A DNA stretch of 64,000 bases from positions 62,001 to 126,000 of the forward strand of contig NZ_FNIX01000011.1 of NCBI RefSeq assembly GCF_900104175.1, given 5' to 3'. Every line of letters starts with the position of its first letter. The first letter of the stretch is position 1. Positions 41,654 to 51,075 of the stretch are shown here, in pieces. Made by a program: the position numbers and the translations under genes. The notes under the pieces are model-generated. The model did no database searches and was not told where the DNA came from. It saw only the letters and a program-made list of their open reading frames with translations. The stretch is from Lentzea jiangxiensis. Lineage in GTDB: Bacteria; Actinomycetota; Actinomycetes; Mycobacteriales; Pseudonocardiaceae.

Positions 41654-42829
41654 ATGACCCCCGTCCCGACTGATGTGCTGCCCCGTTCCCTCACGGCGCT
41701 TCCCCCGGCGCAGGTCGAGAACACCGGTGAGATCGACATCGCCGAAGCCGAGGACTTCGTCCGGCAGCACCACGCCGAACACCCGGACCTCGGACCGGTC
41801 GAGGCCAGGCTGGCCGAGGTGCACGCCGAGATCGCCGCGACCGGCACCTACCGCCACACCACCGCCGAACTGACCTTCGGCGCCCGCGTGGCCTGGCGCA
41901 ACAGCTCCCGCTGCATCGGCCGCCTGTACTGGCGGAGCTTGAAGGTGCGCGACCTCCGGGAGACGTCGGCCCCCGCCGACGTCGCGAAGGAGTGCGTGCG
42001 GCACCTGCGCGTCGCCACCGGCATGGGCAAGATCCGCCCCGTCATCACGGTCTTCGCCCCCGCCGAACCCGGCACGCACGCCCCGCGGATCCTCAACGAG
42101 CAGATCATCCGCTACGCCGCCTACCGCGGTTCCGACGGCGGCGTCCTCGGTGACGCGCGGAACCTGGAGCTCACCGAGCTCGCGGTGCAGCGGGGCTGGC
42201 AGCCGCCGTCCACACGTAGCCCGTTCGACGTGCTGCCGCTGATGGTCTCCTGCGAGGGCCATGACCCCGCGCTGGTCGAGATCCCGGCCGACGCGGTGCT
42301 CGAAGTCCCGCTGTCGCACCCCGACCTCCCGTGGCTGGAGGCGCTCGGCGTGAAGTGGCACGCCGTCCCGGCCATCAGCGACATGCGCCTGCGCGTCGGA
42401 GGCGTCGACTACCCGTCGGCGCCGTTCAACGGCTGGTACATGGGCACCGAGATCGGCGCCCGCAACCTGGCCGACCACGACCGCTACGACCTGCTGCCCT
42501 ACCTCGCCAAGCGGATGGGCCTGGACATGTCGTCGGAGGCGACGTTGTGGCGCGATCGGGCCCTGGTGGAGCTCAACCGCGCCGTCCTGCACTCGTTCGC
42601 GGAGGCCGGGGTCACGATCACGGACCACCACACCGAGTCGAAGAGGTTCCTGGCGCACCTGGAGAAGGAGGAGGCCGCCGGACGGTCCTGCCCCGCCGAC
42701 TGGTCCTGGATCGTGCCACCCGTGTCGGGCGGGCTGACGCCGGTCTACCACCGCTACTACGACTCGGGTGAACTGCTGCCGAACTTCTTCCCCGCCGCCA
42801 AGCCCTCCGGCTGCCCTGTTCCACACTGA
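41654..42829 (+). CDS. nos: Bacterial nitric oxide synthase oxygenase
   Basis: A 391-residue oxygenase-only NOS. The heme-thiolate Cys is C87 in WRNSSRCIGRLYWRSL; arginine-binding Glu E266 is in FNGWYMGTEIGARN; the pterin/dimer region near the C-terminus (WIVPPVSGGLTPVYHRYYDSG) is intact. The enzyme makes NO and citrulline from arginine with electrons from external reductases. Bacterial NOS protects against oxidants and antibiotics, and in some actinomycetes nitrates metabolites. The permease start is 4 nt after its stop. No txt-type biosynthetic genes are adjacent. Confidence 0.95.
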   Translation: MTPVPTDVLPRSLTALPPAQVENTGEIDIAEAEDFVRQHHAEHPDLGPVEARLAEVHAEIAATGTYRHTTAELTFGARVAWRNSSRCIGRLYWRSLKVRDLRETSAPADVAKECVRHLRVATGMGKIRPVITVFAPAEPGTHAPRILNEQIIRYAAYRGSDGGVLGDARNLELTELAVQRGWQPPSTRSPFDVLPLMVSCEGHDPALVEIPADAVLEVPLSHPDLPWLEALGVKWHAVPAISDMRLRVGGVDYPSAPFNGWYMGTEIGARNLADHDRYDLLPYLAKRMGLDMSSEATLWRDRALVELNRAVLHSFAEAGVTITDHHTESKRFLAHLEKEEAAGRSCPADWSWIVPPVSGGLTPVYHRYYDSGELLPNFFPAAKPSGCPVPH

Positions 42830-42833
42830 CGGG

Positions 42834-43904
42834 GTGCAGCTCACCCGAAGTCTCACCCTCACCGACGCCGTCTTCGTGGGGCTCGGCTCGATGATCGGCG
42901 CGGGCGTGTTCGCGGTGTTCGCCCCGGCCGCGGCGGCGGCCGGGTCCGCGTTGCTCGTCAGCCTCGTCGTGGCGGGCGTGGTCGCCTGCTGCAACGCGTT
43001 GTCGAGCGCCTGGCTCGCGGCCCGCTACCCGCAGTCCGGCGGCACGTACGTCTACGGCCGGGAACGCCTCGGGCGCGTGTGGGGCGACTTGGCCGGGTGG
43101 GCGTTCGTGCTCGGCAAGACGGCGTCGTGCGCGGCCATGGCGCTGACGGTCGGCGTGTACGTCGGCGCACCCAAAACCGTTGCGGTGGCGGCCATCGTGG
43201 CGCTGACCGTGCTGAACCTGTCCGGCGTCCAGAAGTCGGCGGTGGTCACCCGCGTGATCGTGATCGCTGTTCTGCTCGTCCTGGTGCTGACCGCTGTGAC
43301 GGCACGAGATGCCGTGCAGCCGGCGGAGTTCCTGCCCTCAGGAATCCTTCCCGCCGCCGCGCTGCTCTTCTTCGCGTTCGCCGGCTACGCGCGCATTGCC
43401 ACTCTCGGAGAGGAGGTTCGAGAACCAGAACGCACGATCCCCCGTGCCGTGGTCATCGCGTTGGCCATCACCTTGGTCGTTTACGCCGTGGTGGCTGTCG
43501 TGGCGTTGAACGCGCTGGGCAGTCGCCTGGCCGTGTCGACCCTGGCTGACGTGTCGCCTTCTCTCGCGCCTGTCATCCGCGTCGCCGCTTGCCTGGCCGC
43601 CCTCGGTTCGTTGCTGTCGTTGCAACTGGGCGTCAGCCGGACCGCGCTGGCGATGGCCCGCGACCGCAGGCTGCCCGGGTTCCTGGCCGACCTGCGCTGG
43701 GCGGAGATCGCGACCGGACTGGTCGCGATCGGGCTGGTGCTCACCGTCGACGTCACACGGGCGATCGTGTTCAGCTCGTTCTGCGTGCTGCTCTACTACG
43801 CGATCGCCAACGCCAGCGCGTGGACGCTCGGTAAGCGGGTCGTGCCCGCCGTTGGGCTGGCAGGGTGCCTGACCCTCGCCGGTGCGGTGCTCTGGCAACT
43901 GTGA
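42834..43904 (+). CDS. APC-superfamily amino-acid permease, coupled to nos
   Basis: A 356-residue transporter with about ten segments; GTG 42834, 4 nt after the nos stop. Start-region TLTDAVFVGLGSMIGAGVFAVFAPAA is the APC signature (GSMIGAG); FAFAGYARIATLGEEVREPERTIPRAV is the family loop after TM6. Substrate would be an amino acid or polyamine; being coupled to NOS, arginine or a related amino acid is an attractive but unproven candidate. It is shorter than typical 12-TM members (about 450 residues). Confidence 0.88.
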   Translation: MQLTRSLTLTDAVFVGLGSMIGAGVFAVFAPAAAAAGSALLVSLVVAGVVACCNALSSAWLAARYPQSGGTYVYGRERLGRVWGDLAGWAFVLGKTASCAAMALTVGVYVGAPKTVAVAAIVALTVLNLSGVQKSAVVTRVIVIAVLLVLVLTAVTARDAVQPAEFLPSGILPAAALLFFAFAGYARIATLGEEVREPERTIPRAVVIALAITLVVYAVVAVVALNALGSRLAVSTLADVSPSLAPVIRVAACLAALGSLLSLQLGVSRTALAMARDRRLPGFLADLRWAEIATGLVAIGLVLTVDVTRAIVFSSFCVLLYYAIANASAWTLGKRVVPAVGLAGCLTLAGAVLWQL

Positions 43905-43943
43905 TGTGGCCCAGGTCACCTTTGATCGCGTAACGTGCGTACG

Positions 43944-45041
43944 GTGAAAGTGGGAACCCCCGCAGAGTCGCGGCCCGCCGAGCGCCGAGTCGCCTGCGTA
44001 CCGGAAACGGTGTCGTCGCTGGTCGACGCTGGTCTGACCGTGCAAGTCCAGGAGGGCGCCGGGCGACACGCCCACGCCCCCGACGCCGCCTACCGGGCGG
44101 CGGGCGCGACCGTGACGCCCGAGGACCCGGCACCCGAGTCCGACGTCGTCGTGTCCGTGCAACCGCTGACGCTCGACCAGGCCTCCCGGTTGAAACCGGG
44201 CGCCGTCACGATCAGCTTCCTGCAGCCGGGTGCCGAACGGGACCTGCTCGAGGTCTACCGCGAACGCCGGGTCACGTCGTTCAGCTTCGACCTCCTGCCC
44301 CGCGTCACCCGAGCCCAGAGCGCGGACGCCCTGTCCTCGCAGGCACTCGTGGCGGGCTACCGGGCCGTGCTGGTCGCCGCCGAACGACTGCCGCGCTTCC
44401 TCCCGATGTTCACCACGGCGGCCGGCACGGTGCCCCCGGCGAAGGTGCTGGTGCTGGGCGCGGGCGTCGCGGGTCTGCAGGCCATCGCGACCGCCCGTCG
44501 TCTGGGCGCTGTCGTCGAGGCGTACGACGTGCGCAAGGCGGCGGGCGAGGAGGTCCGCAGCCTGGGAGCGAAGTTCCTGGAGCTCGACCTGGAGACCCAG
44601 TCGGGCGTCTACGCGTCCGTGCAGTCCGAGGAGTTCCTGGAACGCCAACGAGAGCTCATCGGCGAGCACGTCGCCGCCTCCGACGTCGTGATCACCACTG
44701 CCGCCGTCCCCGGCCGCAAGGCCCCGGTCCTCGTCACGACCGACATGCTCAAGGCGATGGCTCCCGGCTCCGTGCTCGTCGACCTGGCCGCGGAGTCCGG
44801 CGGCAACTACGCGGGCTCCGTCGCGGGCTCGGAGGTCTGGGTCGGCGACGTGCTGGTGCACGGCGTGCAGAACCTCCCGTCGTCGATGCCCGTGCACGCG
44901 AGCCGCCTGTACTCGCGCAACGTCGTGAGCCTGCTCAAGCTGATGATCGCGGACGGGACGGTGTCGCCGGACCTCACCGACGAGGTGCTCGACGGCTGCT
45001 GCCTCACCCACGACGGCCAGATCCGCAAGGAGTTGCCGTGA
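43944..45041 (+). CDS. pntA: NAD(P) transhydrogenase, alpha-1 (NAD-binding) subunit
   Basis: A 365-residue subunit; GTG 43944 (VKVGTPAESRPAERRVACVP) chosen as the first residue fitting the family, although GTG 43935 is in frame. NAD site VLVLGAGVAGLQAIATARRLGAVVEAYDVR and the typical PGRKAPVLVTTDML / SVLVDLAAESGGN. Together with the next two genes it forms the three-polypeptide proton-translocating transhydrogenase. The membrane part of alpha is separate, as is common in actinobacteria. Confidence 0.93.
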   Translation: MKVGTPAESRPAERRVACVPETVSSLVDAGLTVQVQEGAGRHAHAPDAAYRAAGATVTPEDPAPESDVVVSVQPLTLDQASRLKPGAVTISFLQPGAERDLLEVYRERRVTSFSFDLLPRVTRAQSADALSSQALVAGYRAVLVAAERLPRFLPMFTTAAGTVPPAKVLVLGAGVAGLQAIATARRLGAVVEAYDVRKAAGEEVRSLGAKFLELDLETQSGVYASVQSEEFLERQRELIGEHVAASDVVITTAAVPGRKAPVLVTTDMLKAMAPGSVLVDLAAESGGNYAGSVAGSEVWVGDVLVHGVQNLPSSMPVHASRLYSRNVVSLLKLMIADGTVSPDLTDEVLDGCCLTHDGQIRKELP

Positions 45042-45304
45042 TCGACCTGCTGACGATCTTCGTGCTCGCCGTCTTCGTGGGCTTCGAGGTGGTCTCGAAG
45101 GTGTCCACGATCCTGCACACGCCCCTGATGTCCGGCGCGAACGCCATCCACGGCGTGATCCTGGTCGGCGCGATCCTGATCACCGGGTCCGCCGAGAGCA
45201 CCCTGCAGCTGGTTCTCGGCCTGCTCGCGGTGTTCCTGGCCACGGTGAACGTCGTGGGCGGGTTCGTGGTGACCGACCGGATGCTGGAGATGTTCAAGAG
45301 ATGA
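45038..45304 (+). CDS. pntAB: NAD(P) transhydrogenase, alpha-2 (membrane) subunit
   Basis: An 88-residue protein overlapping the previous stop (GTGA) with three membrane segments (LLTIFVLAVFVGFEVVSKVS, IHGVILVGAILITG, LVLGLLAVFLATVNVVGGFVV). It corresponds to the C-terminal membrane portion of Escherichia coli PntA. Confidence 0.92.
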   Translation: MIDLLTIFVLAVFVGFEVVSKVSTILHTPLMSGANAIHGVILVGAILITGSAESTLQLVLGLLAVFLATVNVVGGFVVTDRMLEMFKR

Positions 45305-46659
45305 TCGTCCAGCTGATGTACCTCGTCGCGGCGCTGTGCTTCATCCTGGCGCTGAAAGGCCTGAGCTCGCCCAAGCACGCGCGCTACGGCAACTTCATCG
45401 GCGCGTTCGGCATGCTGGTCGGAGTGGTCACCGCTTACGTCCACGGCGTCGTCCACAACGGACTGTGGATCCTGGTGGCCGTCGCGCTCGGCGTGGCCGT
45501 GGGCATCCCGGCCGCGCGCTCCGTGAAGATGACCGCCATCCCGCAGATGGTCGCGCTGTTCAACGGCGTCGGTGGTGCCGCGGCGGCCCTGGTCGCACTC
45601 GCGGAGTTCTTCGCCGTACGGGACACCACGGTGCTGTTCCGGCTCGCGACCGTGCTGACGGTCCTGATCGGCTCGGTCAGCTTCTCCGGCTCGGTGGTCA
45701 CGTTCCTCAAGCTCCAGGAGCTGATGACCACCCGCCCGGTGCTCCTGCCGGCCGGGCAGCAGCTCGCGATCGCCGCCGGTGTGTCGTCGGTCGCCCTGTG
45801 CGCCCTGACGATGGCGGTGCCGAACGGTTTCCTGCTGTGGTCGCTGGCGGCGGTGGGACTCGCGCTCGGCGTGCTGTTCGTGCTGCCGGTGGGCGGGGCG
45901 GACGTGCCGATCGCGATCTCGTTGCTCAACGCGTTCACCGGTCTGGCCGTGGCGGCGTCCGGGTACGTGCTGACGAACACGCTGCTGATCGTCGCCGGCA
46001 CGCTCGTCGGCGCGTCCGGCACCATCCTGACCCGGTTGATGGCGCAGGCGATGGGGCGCTCGCTCACGAACATCCTGTTCGGTGCGTTCAAGGCGACAAC
46101 CGCCACGGCGCACCAGGAAGAGCAGCGCACGGTCAAGTCCGGCACGGTCGAGGACGTCGCGATCCTGTTGGGGTACGCGAACAACGTCGTCGTGGTGCCG
46201 GGGTACGGCCTCGCCGTCGCGCAGGCGCAGCACGCGGTGCGGGAGCTCGTGTCGCAGCTGGAGAAGCGCGGAGTCGCTGTGTCGTACGGCATCCACCCCG
46301 TCGCGGGGCGCATGCCGGGGCACATGAACGTGCTGCTCGCGGAGGCGGACGTGCCCTACGAGCAGCTCAAGGAGCTCGACGACGTCAATCCCGGCATCAC
46401 GTCGGTCGACGTGGCCGTGGTGGTCGGCGCGAACGACGTGGTGAACCCCGGCGCGCGGGACGAGCCGGCCAGTCCGATCTACGGCATGCCGATCTTCGAC
46501 GTCGACCGCGCGAAGTCGGTGGTGTTCATGAAGAGGTCGATGCGGCCGGGTTTCGCCGGCGTGGACAACGAGCTGCTCTACAACCCGAAGACGACGCTGC
46601 TGTTCGGGGACGCGAAGGACTCGCTCACGAAGCTCCTGGCGGCGGTGAAGCAGCTCTAG
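45301..46659 (+). CDS. pntB: NAD(P) transhydrogenase, beta subunit
   Basis: A 452-residue protein overlapping the previous stop by 4 nt. N-terminal half: about nine membrane helices (YLVAALCFILALKGLSSPK, GVVTAYVHGVVHNG). C-terminal NADP domain: VVVPGYGLAVAQAQHAVRELV, GIHPVAGRMPGHMNVLLAEADVPYEQL, VVVGANDVVNPGARDEPASPIYGMPIF, KRSMRPGFAGVDNELL. It transfers hydride between NADH and NADP+ driven by the proton gradient, supplying NADPH. Its 3' end overlaps the GGDEF gene by 35 nt. Confidence 0.95.
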   Translation: MIVQLMYLVAALCFILALKGLSSPKHARYGNFIGAFGMLVGVVTAYVHGVVHNGLWILVAVALGVAVGIPAARSVKMTAIPQMVALFNGVGGAAAALVALAEFFAVRDTTVLFRLATVLTVLIGSVSFSGSVVTFLKLQELMTTRPVLLPAGQQLAIAAGVSSVALCALTMAVPNGFLLWSLAAVGLALGVLFVLPVGGADVPIAISLLNAFTGLAVAASGYVLTNTLLIVAGTLVGASGTILTRLMAQAMGRSLTNILFGAFKATTATAHQEEQRTVKSGTVEDVAILLGYANNVVVVPGYGLAVAQAQHAVRELVSQLEKRGVAVSYGIHPVAGRMPGHMNVLLAEADVPYEQLKELDDVNPGITSVDVAVVVGANDVVNPGARDEPASPIYGMPIFDVDRAKSVVFMKRSMRPGFAGVDNELLYNPKTTLLFGDAKDSLTKLLAAVKQL

Positions 46660-48598
46660 CCAGCAGGGCCGTCACCTCGGCGGCGGACAGGGCGGGCAGC
46701 AGGCCGATCACGCCGTCCGCGCCGGCGGACCTCCAGTGCTCGGCGTCGTCGGGGGTGTGGACCTCGTCGACGCCGAACCGCACGCCGAAGCTGTGCACCG
46801 TCGCGATCAGGTCGCGCATCGCCCGCCGCAGCCGGGAACCCGGGGCGGGGGCGGGGGCCCGGGTGATCACCGAGCGAACGGGCACCTCGGTCAGCACGGC
46901 GAGCTCGTCGTGCCCGCCGCGGAACCCGTCCAGCGCCGTCACGATGCCGCTGTCGTGCAGCACCAACGCGTTGTCGTCGCCGGCGAGCACCGAGGAGATG
47001 TCCAGGGCGATGCGCAGGCGTTCGGCGGGCAGGCCCGTCTCGTCGAGCGCTCCCTTGACGTCGGCGACCAGGTCCTCGTCGCGGGACTGCAGGGCACCCA
47101 GGGCGATGTGCAGCGCGGGTGCCCTGTCGCCGAACTCCCCGGCCCAGCGCGCGGCCTGGGCGCACGCCTCCCGCAGCAGCCACCGGCCGATCGGCAGCGA
47201 CAGGCCCGTCGAGTCCGCCAGCGCCATCAGGTCGTTGTGGCTCAGGTGGTCCCAGTGCAGGCGGGCGACGGCGCCGAGGACCTCGCCGGTCTCCAGGTCG
47301 TGCACCGGCGCGTAGACGATCTCGATCTCGCCGTGCTCCCAGGCGCCCGGCATGGACGAGGCCAGCGCGTACTTGCCGCGACGGCGTGCGTCGTCGTGCG
47401 GGTCGTGCAGTGCCCATTGCCGCTTGCCGCGCGCTTTCGCCTGGCGCAGTGCGGCGTTGGCGCACCGCATCAGTTCGGCGGCCGTGACGAACGCCGGTGG
47501 CCGGTCGACGACGCCGATGCTGGCGGACAGCGCGATGCCGTGGTCGTCCACGAACGTCGCCTCGCCGAGGGCGTCCTGGATCTCCACGATGGTCGAGGTG
47601 ACGTTGTCCGCCACCGCGACCAACGCGAACTCGTCGCCGCCGATCCGCGCCAGCACCGCCTTCTTGTCGTGGGCGAGCTTGGTCAGGCGGCGCGCGACGA
47701 TCTTGAGCAGCTTGTCGCCGGTCTCGTGGCCGAGGCCGTTGTTGACGACCGAGAACGCGTCGAGCCCCAGGTGGTACAGGGTGATCGGCGTGCCGTCGAG
47801 CTGCCGTTCGAGCTGGGAGACGAAGTGCTGGCGGTTCGACAGCCCGGTGAGCGAGTCGTGCAGCAGCTGGTGGTCCAGGTTGCGCTGCAACAGGTGCAGC
47901 TCGCTGATGTCCTCGACCATCGTCACGTGGTGCGTCGGGTCGCCGTCCGCGTCGCGCAGCACCGAGACCACGAGGTGCACCCACACCGGCTCGCCGTCCG
48001 CGCGGACCAGCTTGCGCTGGTCGCGGAACCTGTCGAGGTGGCCCTCGCTCACCTTCCGGTACGAGGCGCCCAAGGCGGCCATGTCCTCGGGGTGGTAGAA
48101 GTCGCGCAGGTCGCGGTCGGTGAGGTCGGCGCCGGACCTCAGGCCCACGATCTCGGCGAGCGTGTCGTTCGCCTCGACGCACCGGCCGGTGAGGTCGGTG
48201 ATCACGATGCCGAGCGCGGCGGAGTCGAAGACCTCGCGGAACCGCGCCTGGCTGACCTTGAGCGTGCGCTCGACCCGTTGCTTGGCGCGCACGATCGCGA
48301 CCTTGATCTGCTCCTGCTGGTCGAACGCGTCCATCCGCATGGCCTGTGCGTACGCGGAGCTCAACCGGGCGAGCGGCGCTAGGCCGAAGGTGGGGGAGAG
48401 GACCTCGATCGTGGCGCGCAACGAGTCCGGACCGGTTGCGTGCAGTGACACCAATCGATCGGCTACCGATTCAGGTGACTCCGGGAGTCGCGCCAGCGCG
48501 TCGAGCAGGGCCTGCTCGATCTCGGCGTAGGACAGCGGGATGTACGCGGTCGACGTCAGCGCGTGCATCCAGCGGGCGGCGAGTTCCGGAAGTTCCAT
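46625..48598 (-). CDS. PAS-GGDEF protein with a degenerate EAL domain
   Basis: A 657-residue protein starting at ATG 48598 (MELPELAARWMHALTS). Residues 1-105 are helical; a PAS domain spans about 115-235 (VFDSAALGIVITDLTGRCVEAN); GGDEF motif at about 320-324 (ARIGGDEFALV) is intact, predicting diguanylate cyclase activity. The C-terminal EAL-type domain is altered: EIEIVYAPVHDLETGEVLGAVARLHW has VAR in place of EAL, and the DDFG-type loop reads ALDGFRGG, so c-di-GMP hydrolysis is unlikely. A c-di-GMP synthase or sensor for development is likely. Confidence 0.9.
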   Translation of the reverse strand: MELPELAARWMHALTSTAYIPLSYAEIEQALLDALARLPESPESVADRLVSLHATGPDSLRATIEVLSPTFGLAPLARLSSAYAQAMRMDAFDQQEQIKVAIVRAKQRVERTLKVSQARFREVFDSAALGIVITDLTGRCVEANDTLAEIVGLRSGADLTDRDLRDFYHPEDMAALGASYRKVSEGHLDRFRDQRKLVRADGEPVWVHLVVSVLRDADGDPTHHVTMVEDISELHLLQRNLDHQLLHDSLTGLSNRQHFVSQLERQLDGTPITLYHLGLDAFSVVNNGLGHETGDKLLKIVARRLTKLAHDKKAVLARIGGDEFALVAVADNVTSTIVEIQDALGEATFVDDHGIALSASIGVVDRPPAFVTAAELMRCANAALRQAKARGKRQWALHDPHDDARRRGKYALASSMPGAWEHGEIEIVYAPVHDLETGEVLGAVARLHWDHLSHNDLMALADSTGLSLPIGRWLLREACAQAARWAGEFGDRAPALHIALGALQSRDEDLVADVKGALDETGLPAERLRIALDISSVLAGDDNALVLHDSGIVTALDGFRGGHDELAVLTEVPVRSVITRAPAPAPGSRLRRAMRDLIATVHSFGVRFGVDEVHTPDDAEHWRSAGADGVIGLLPALSAAEVTALLARAASPPPGAS

Positions 48599-48651
48599 CT
48601 GTGTGCAGAGCGTACGGATTCCCGGTCCGGTGGCCAACAACGACAGGCGTT

Positions 48652-49455
48652 CTACGGCTTGCGCCCCACGGCCCCGTAGATGCCCGCCTTGTCCGGATCG
48701 TCGGTGTTCGTGCCTTCCGGCCGCCACAGCGGCAGCGGCACGATGCCCGGCTCGGTCAGCTCGAACCCGCTGAAGAACCCCTCGACCTCGGTCCTGGTGC
48801 GGGGGAAGATCGGGTTCTGGCTCTTCTTCATCACCTCGACGATCCCGGCCATCTCCTCGGGCTGCAGGTCCTGCGTGAAGTGGGAGAACGCCAGGTAACT
48901 GCCCGCCGGTACGGCGTCCCGGTACGCCGCCACGACCGACGCGGGGTCCGCCTTCTCCGGCACGAAGTGGAAGACGCCCACGGTCAGGACCCCGACCGGC
49001 TGCGCGAAGTCGATCAGACCGCTCGCCTCCGCCGCCTTCAGCACGGCTTCGGGCCTCGTCATGTCCTCCTGGATGATCGCCGCGCGCGGGTCGTTCTCCA
49101 GGATGAGCTGGCTGTGTGCGACCGCGACCTCCTCGAAGTCCACGTACACGACGCGGGACCCGGGGTCGGACTTCTGCGCGATCTCGTGCACGTTCCCGAC
49201 CGTCGGGATGCCCGAGCCGAGGTCGAGGAACTGGCGGATGCCGTTGTCCATCATGAAGAGCACGGCGCGGCGCAGGAACGCCCTGTTCAGCCGCGCGATC
49301 GTCCGCGCGTTCGGCTGGGCGCGCAGGAACTTCTCCGCCAGCGCCCTGTCCGCGGCGAAGTTGTGCCCGCCCCCGAGCAGGTAGTCGTACAGGCGAGCCG
49401 CACTCGGCTTGCCGGTGTCGACGCCCTCCGGAACCCGGCTCACCCGTTCAGACAT
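48652..49455 (-). CDS. DUF574-family SAM-dependent methyltransferase
   Basis: A 267-residue protein; ATG 49455 (MSERVSRVPEGVDTGKPSAARLYDYLLGGGHNF) matches the family N-terminus with the conserved ARLYDYLLGGGHN. SAM fold: QFLDLGSGIPTVGNVHE, VYVDFEEVAVAHSQLIL, IIQEDMTRPEAVL, PVGVLTVGVFHFV. This family is expanded in actinomycetes; substrates are unknown. It follows the PAS-GGDEF gene in the same direction with 53 nt between them. Confidence 0.9.
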   Translation of the reverse strand: MSERVSRVPEGVDTGKPSAARLYDYLLGGGHNFAADRALAEKFLRAQPNARTIARLNRAFLRRAVLFMMDNGIRQFLDLGSGIPTVGNVHEIAQKSDPGSRVVYVDFEEVAVAHSQLILENDPRAAIIQEDMTRPEAVLKAAEASGLIDFAQPVGVLTVGVFHFVPEKADPASVVAAYRDAVPAGSYLAFSHFTQDLQPEEMAGIVEVMKKSQNPIFPRTRTEVEGFFSGFELTEPGIVPLPLWRPEGTNTDDPDKAGIYGAVGRKP

Positions 49456-49539
49456 GGGGAGCAGCGTACTGAGAGGCGAGTCGGGGGCGGCAGTCGAGGA
49501 GCCCGTTCGGAGCAGCGGAACCGCTGCTCTCATCGGCTC

Positions 49540-50574
49540 TCATGGGAGAGCGTGGACCAGCAGTGTCGCCACCGCGACACCCAGTGCGGTGCCGAGTCCG
49601 CGCGCGACGTTGACGAGCCCGCTGCCGACGCCGGCCGACCCTTCCGGCAGCGCGCCCATGACGCGCTTGGTGCACGCCGGCGCGATGATCCCGAGCCCGA
49701 TGCCCGCCACGACGAGCTGGACCACCTGCGGCACGGGCAGAAGCAGTGCGACGGCCGCGATCAGCGCCCCGATCCGGATGCCCGGCTTGCTGAGCAACGT
49801 CGCGGCCAGCGCGAACCCGAGTGGCAGCGCGGCGACCGTGAGTCCTATCTGTGCCAACGGTCGTTGCATGGTGAACGGCAGCAACGTCATCGGTGCGAAC
49901 AGGGCCGCATAGGTGAGCAGGACGCCCACCAGTCCCGGCACGACCTTCCAGCTCGGCTTCCCCTTGTCCCGCACCGTTTTCGTGCGAGGCAACAGGTAGT
50001 GGCCCGCGATCACGGCGACGACCCCGATCGGCACGTTGATCGCGAACACCGCCTGCCAGCCGTGGTGCTCCGTCAGGTACCCGCCGAGCAACGGCCCCGC
50101 AGCCAGCCCCGCCGCCTGCGCCGCGGCCTGGACGCCGAGCGCCTTCCGCCGCTGCTCGGGCGCGACCGCCGTGGTGACGAGCGCGACGCTGTTCGCCTGC
50201 AGCATCGCCGCCCCCACGGCCTGCGCGACCCGTGCCGCGATGAGCGCGTCGAACCCCGGCGCGTAGACGCACGCGATCGACGCCCCCGTGAACAACGCGA
50301 AGCCGTAGATGTAGACGATCTTGCGTCCCACGCGGTCCGCGATCCTGCCCATTGGGACGAGCAGCGCCACGAGCGTGATCAGGAAGCTGAGCGAGATCCA
50401 CTCGGGATCGGCGTGGAAGTGGGCGGCCATCGCGGGGAACGCCAGCGTGACGATCGAGGCGTCGAGCTGCCCCATGAAAGCCCCGAAGCACACGGTCGCG
50501 ATGACCAGCCAGGGCGCGTACGACCGGCGTGCGATCCACGCCGGTCTGGGGGACTCCGTGACGAACCAGTTCAT
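49540..50574 (-). CDS. MFS multidrug-type transporter
   Basis: A 344-residue DHA-type MFS protein. FGAFMGQLDASIVTLAFPAMAAHF (motif D1-like), LVALLVPMGRIADRVGRKIVYIYGF (motif A), LGVQAAAQAAGLAAGPLLGGYLTEHHGWQAVFAINVPIG (motif C). It is shorter than usual DHA2 pumps (about 450-500), the middle region after WKVVPGLVGVLL being compact, so function is not certain. It is divergent from the MarR gene at 50632. Confidence 0.82.
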   Translation of the reverse strand: MNWFVTESPRPAWIARRSYAPWLVIATVCFGAFMGQLDASIVTLAFPAMAAHFHADPEWISLSFLITLVALLVPMGRIADRVGRKIVYIYGFALFTGASIACVYAPGFDALIAARVAQAVGAAMLQANSVALVTTAVAPEQRRKALGVQAAAQAAGLAAGPLLGGYLTEHHGWQAVFAINVPIGVVAVIAGHYLLPRTKTVRDKGKPSWKVVPGLVGVLLTYAALFAPMTLLPFTMQRPLAQIGLTVAALPLGFALAATLLSKPGIRIGALIAAVALLLPVPQVVQLVVAGIGLGIIAPACTKRVMGALPEGSAGVGSGLVNVARGLGTALGVAVATLLVHALP

Positions 50575-50631
50575 CGTGTCCAGATTATATCTGACACCGA
50601 GGTATATCCGGCGGTTCAGTAGGATTTCCGC

Positions 50632-51075
50632 ATGTCAGACGAAGCCCGCACGCTCACCGACGTCGTCACCCGCCTGCGCCGGGCGTTGCGGACGAGCATC
50701 CGGGCCGACTGGCCGTGGGAATCCCTGCCGATGGCGCAGGTAGAGCTGCTGCAGACCCTCGCGGAACGTCCCCCGATGAAGGTCGGCGACCTCGCCGCGG
50801 CCCTCCGCCTCGCCCCCAACACGGTCTCGGGCCTGGTGTCCCAACTGATCGACTCTGGCCTCGTCGTGCGCGGCGGAGACCCCAGGGACAGGCGGGTAGC
50901 ACGGCTATCCGTCTCACCCCGTGGACATGAGCAGCTGCTCGTCTGGCAGCGCGAGCACGAGAAGCGGATCGGTGCCGCGCTGGGCAAGCTGGAGTCCTCG
51001 GAGAGGGAGGACGTGGTGCGCGCCCTGAAGGCCTTGGACCACCTGGTGGAGCACCTTGCCGAACCCACCGCCTGA
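50632..51075 (+). CDS. MarR-family regulator
   Basis: A 147-residue protein, ATG start. Winged helix: [65 protein letters not shown]. It is divergent from the MFS gene across 57 nt with AT-rich half-sites (AGATTATATCT at 50582-50592) that could be an operator. It likely represses the pump. Its stop is within the start region of crcB. Confidence 0.9.
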   Translation: MSDEARTLTDVVTRLRRALRTSIRADWPWESLPMAQVELLQTLAERPPMKVGDLAAALRLAPNTVSGLVSQLIDSGLVVRGGDPRDRRVARLSVSPRGHEQLLVWQREHEKRIGAALGKLESSEREDVVRALKALDHLVEHLAEPTA

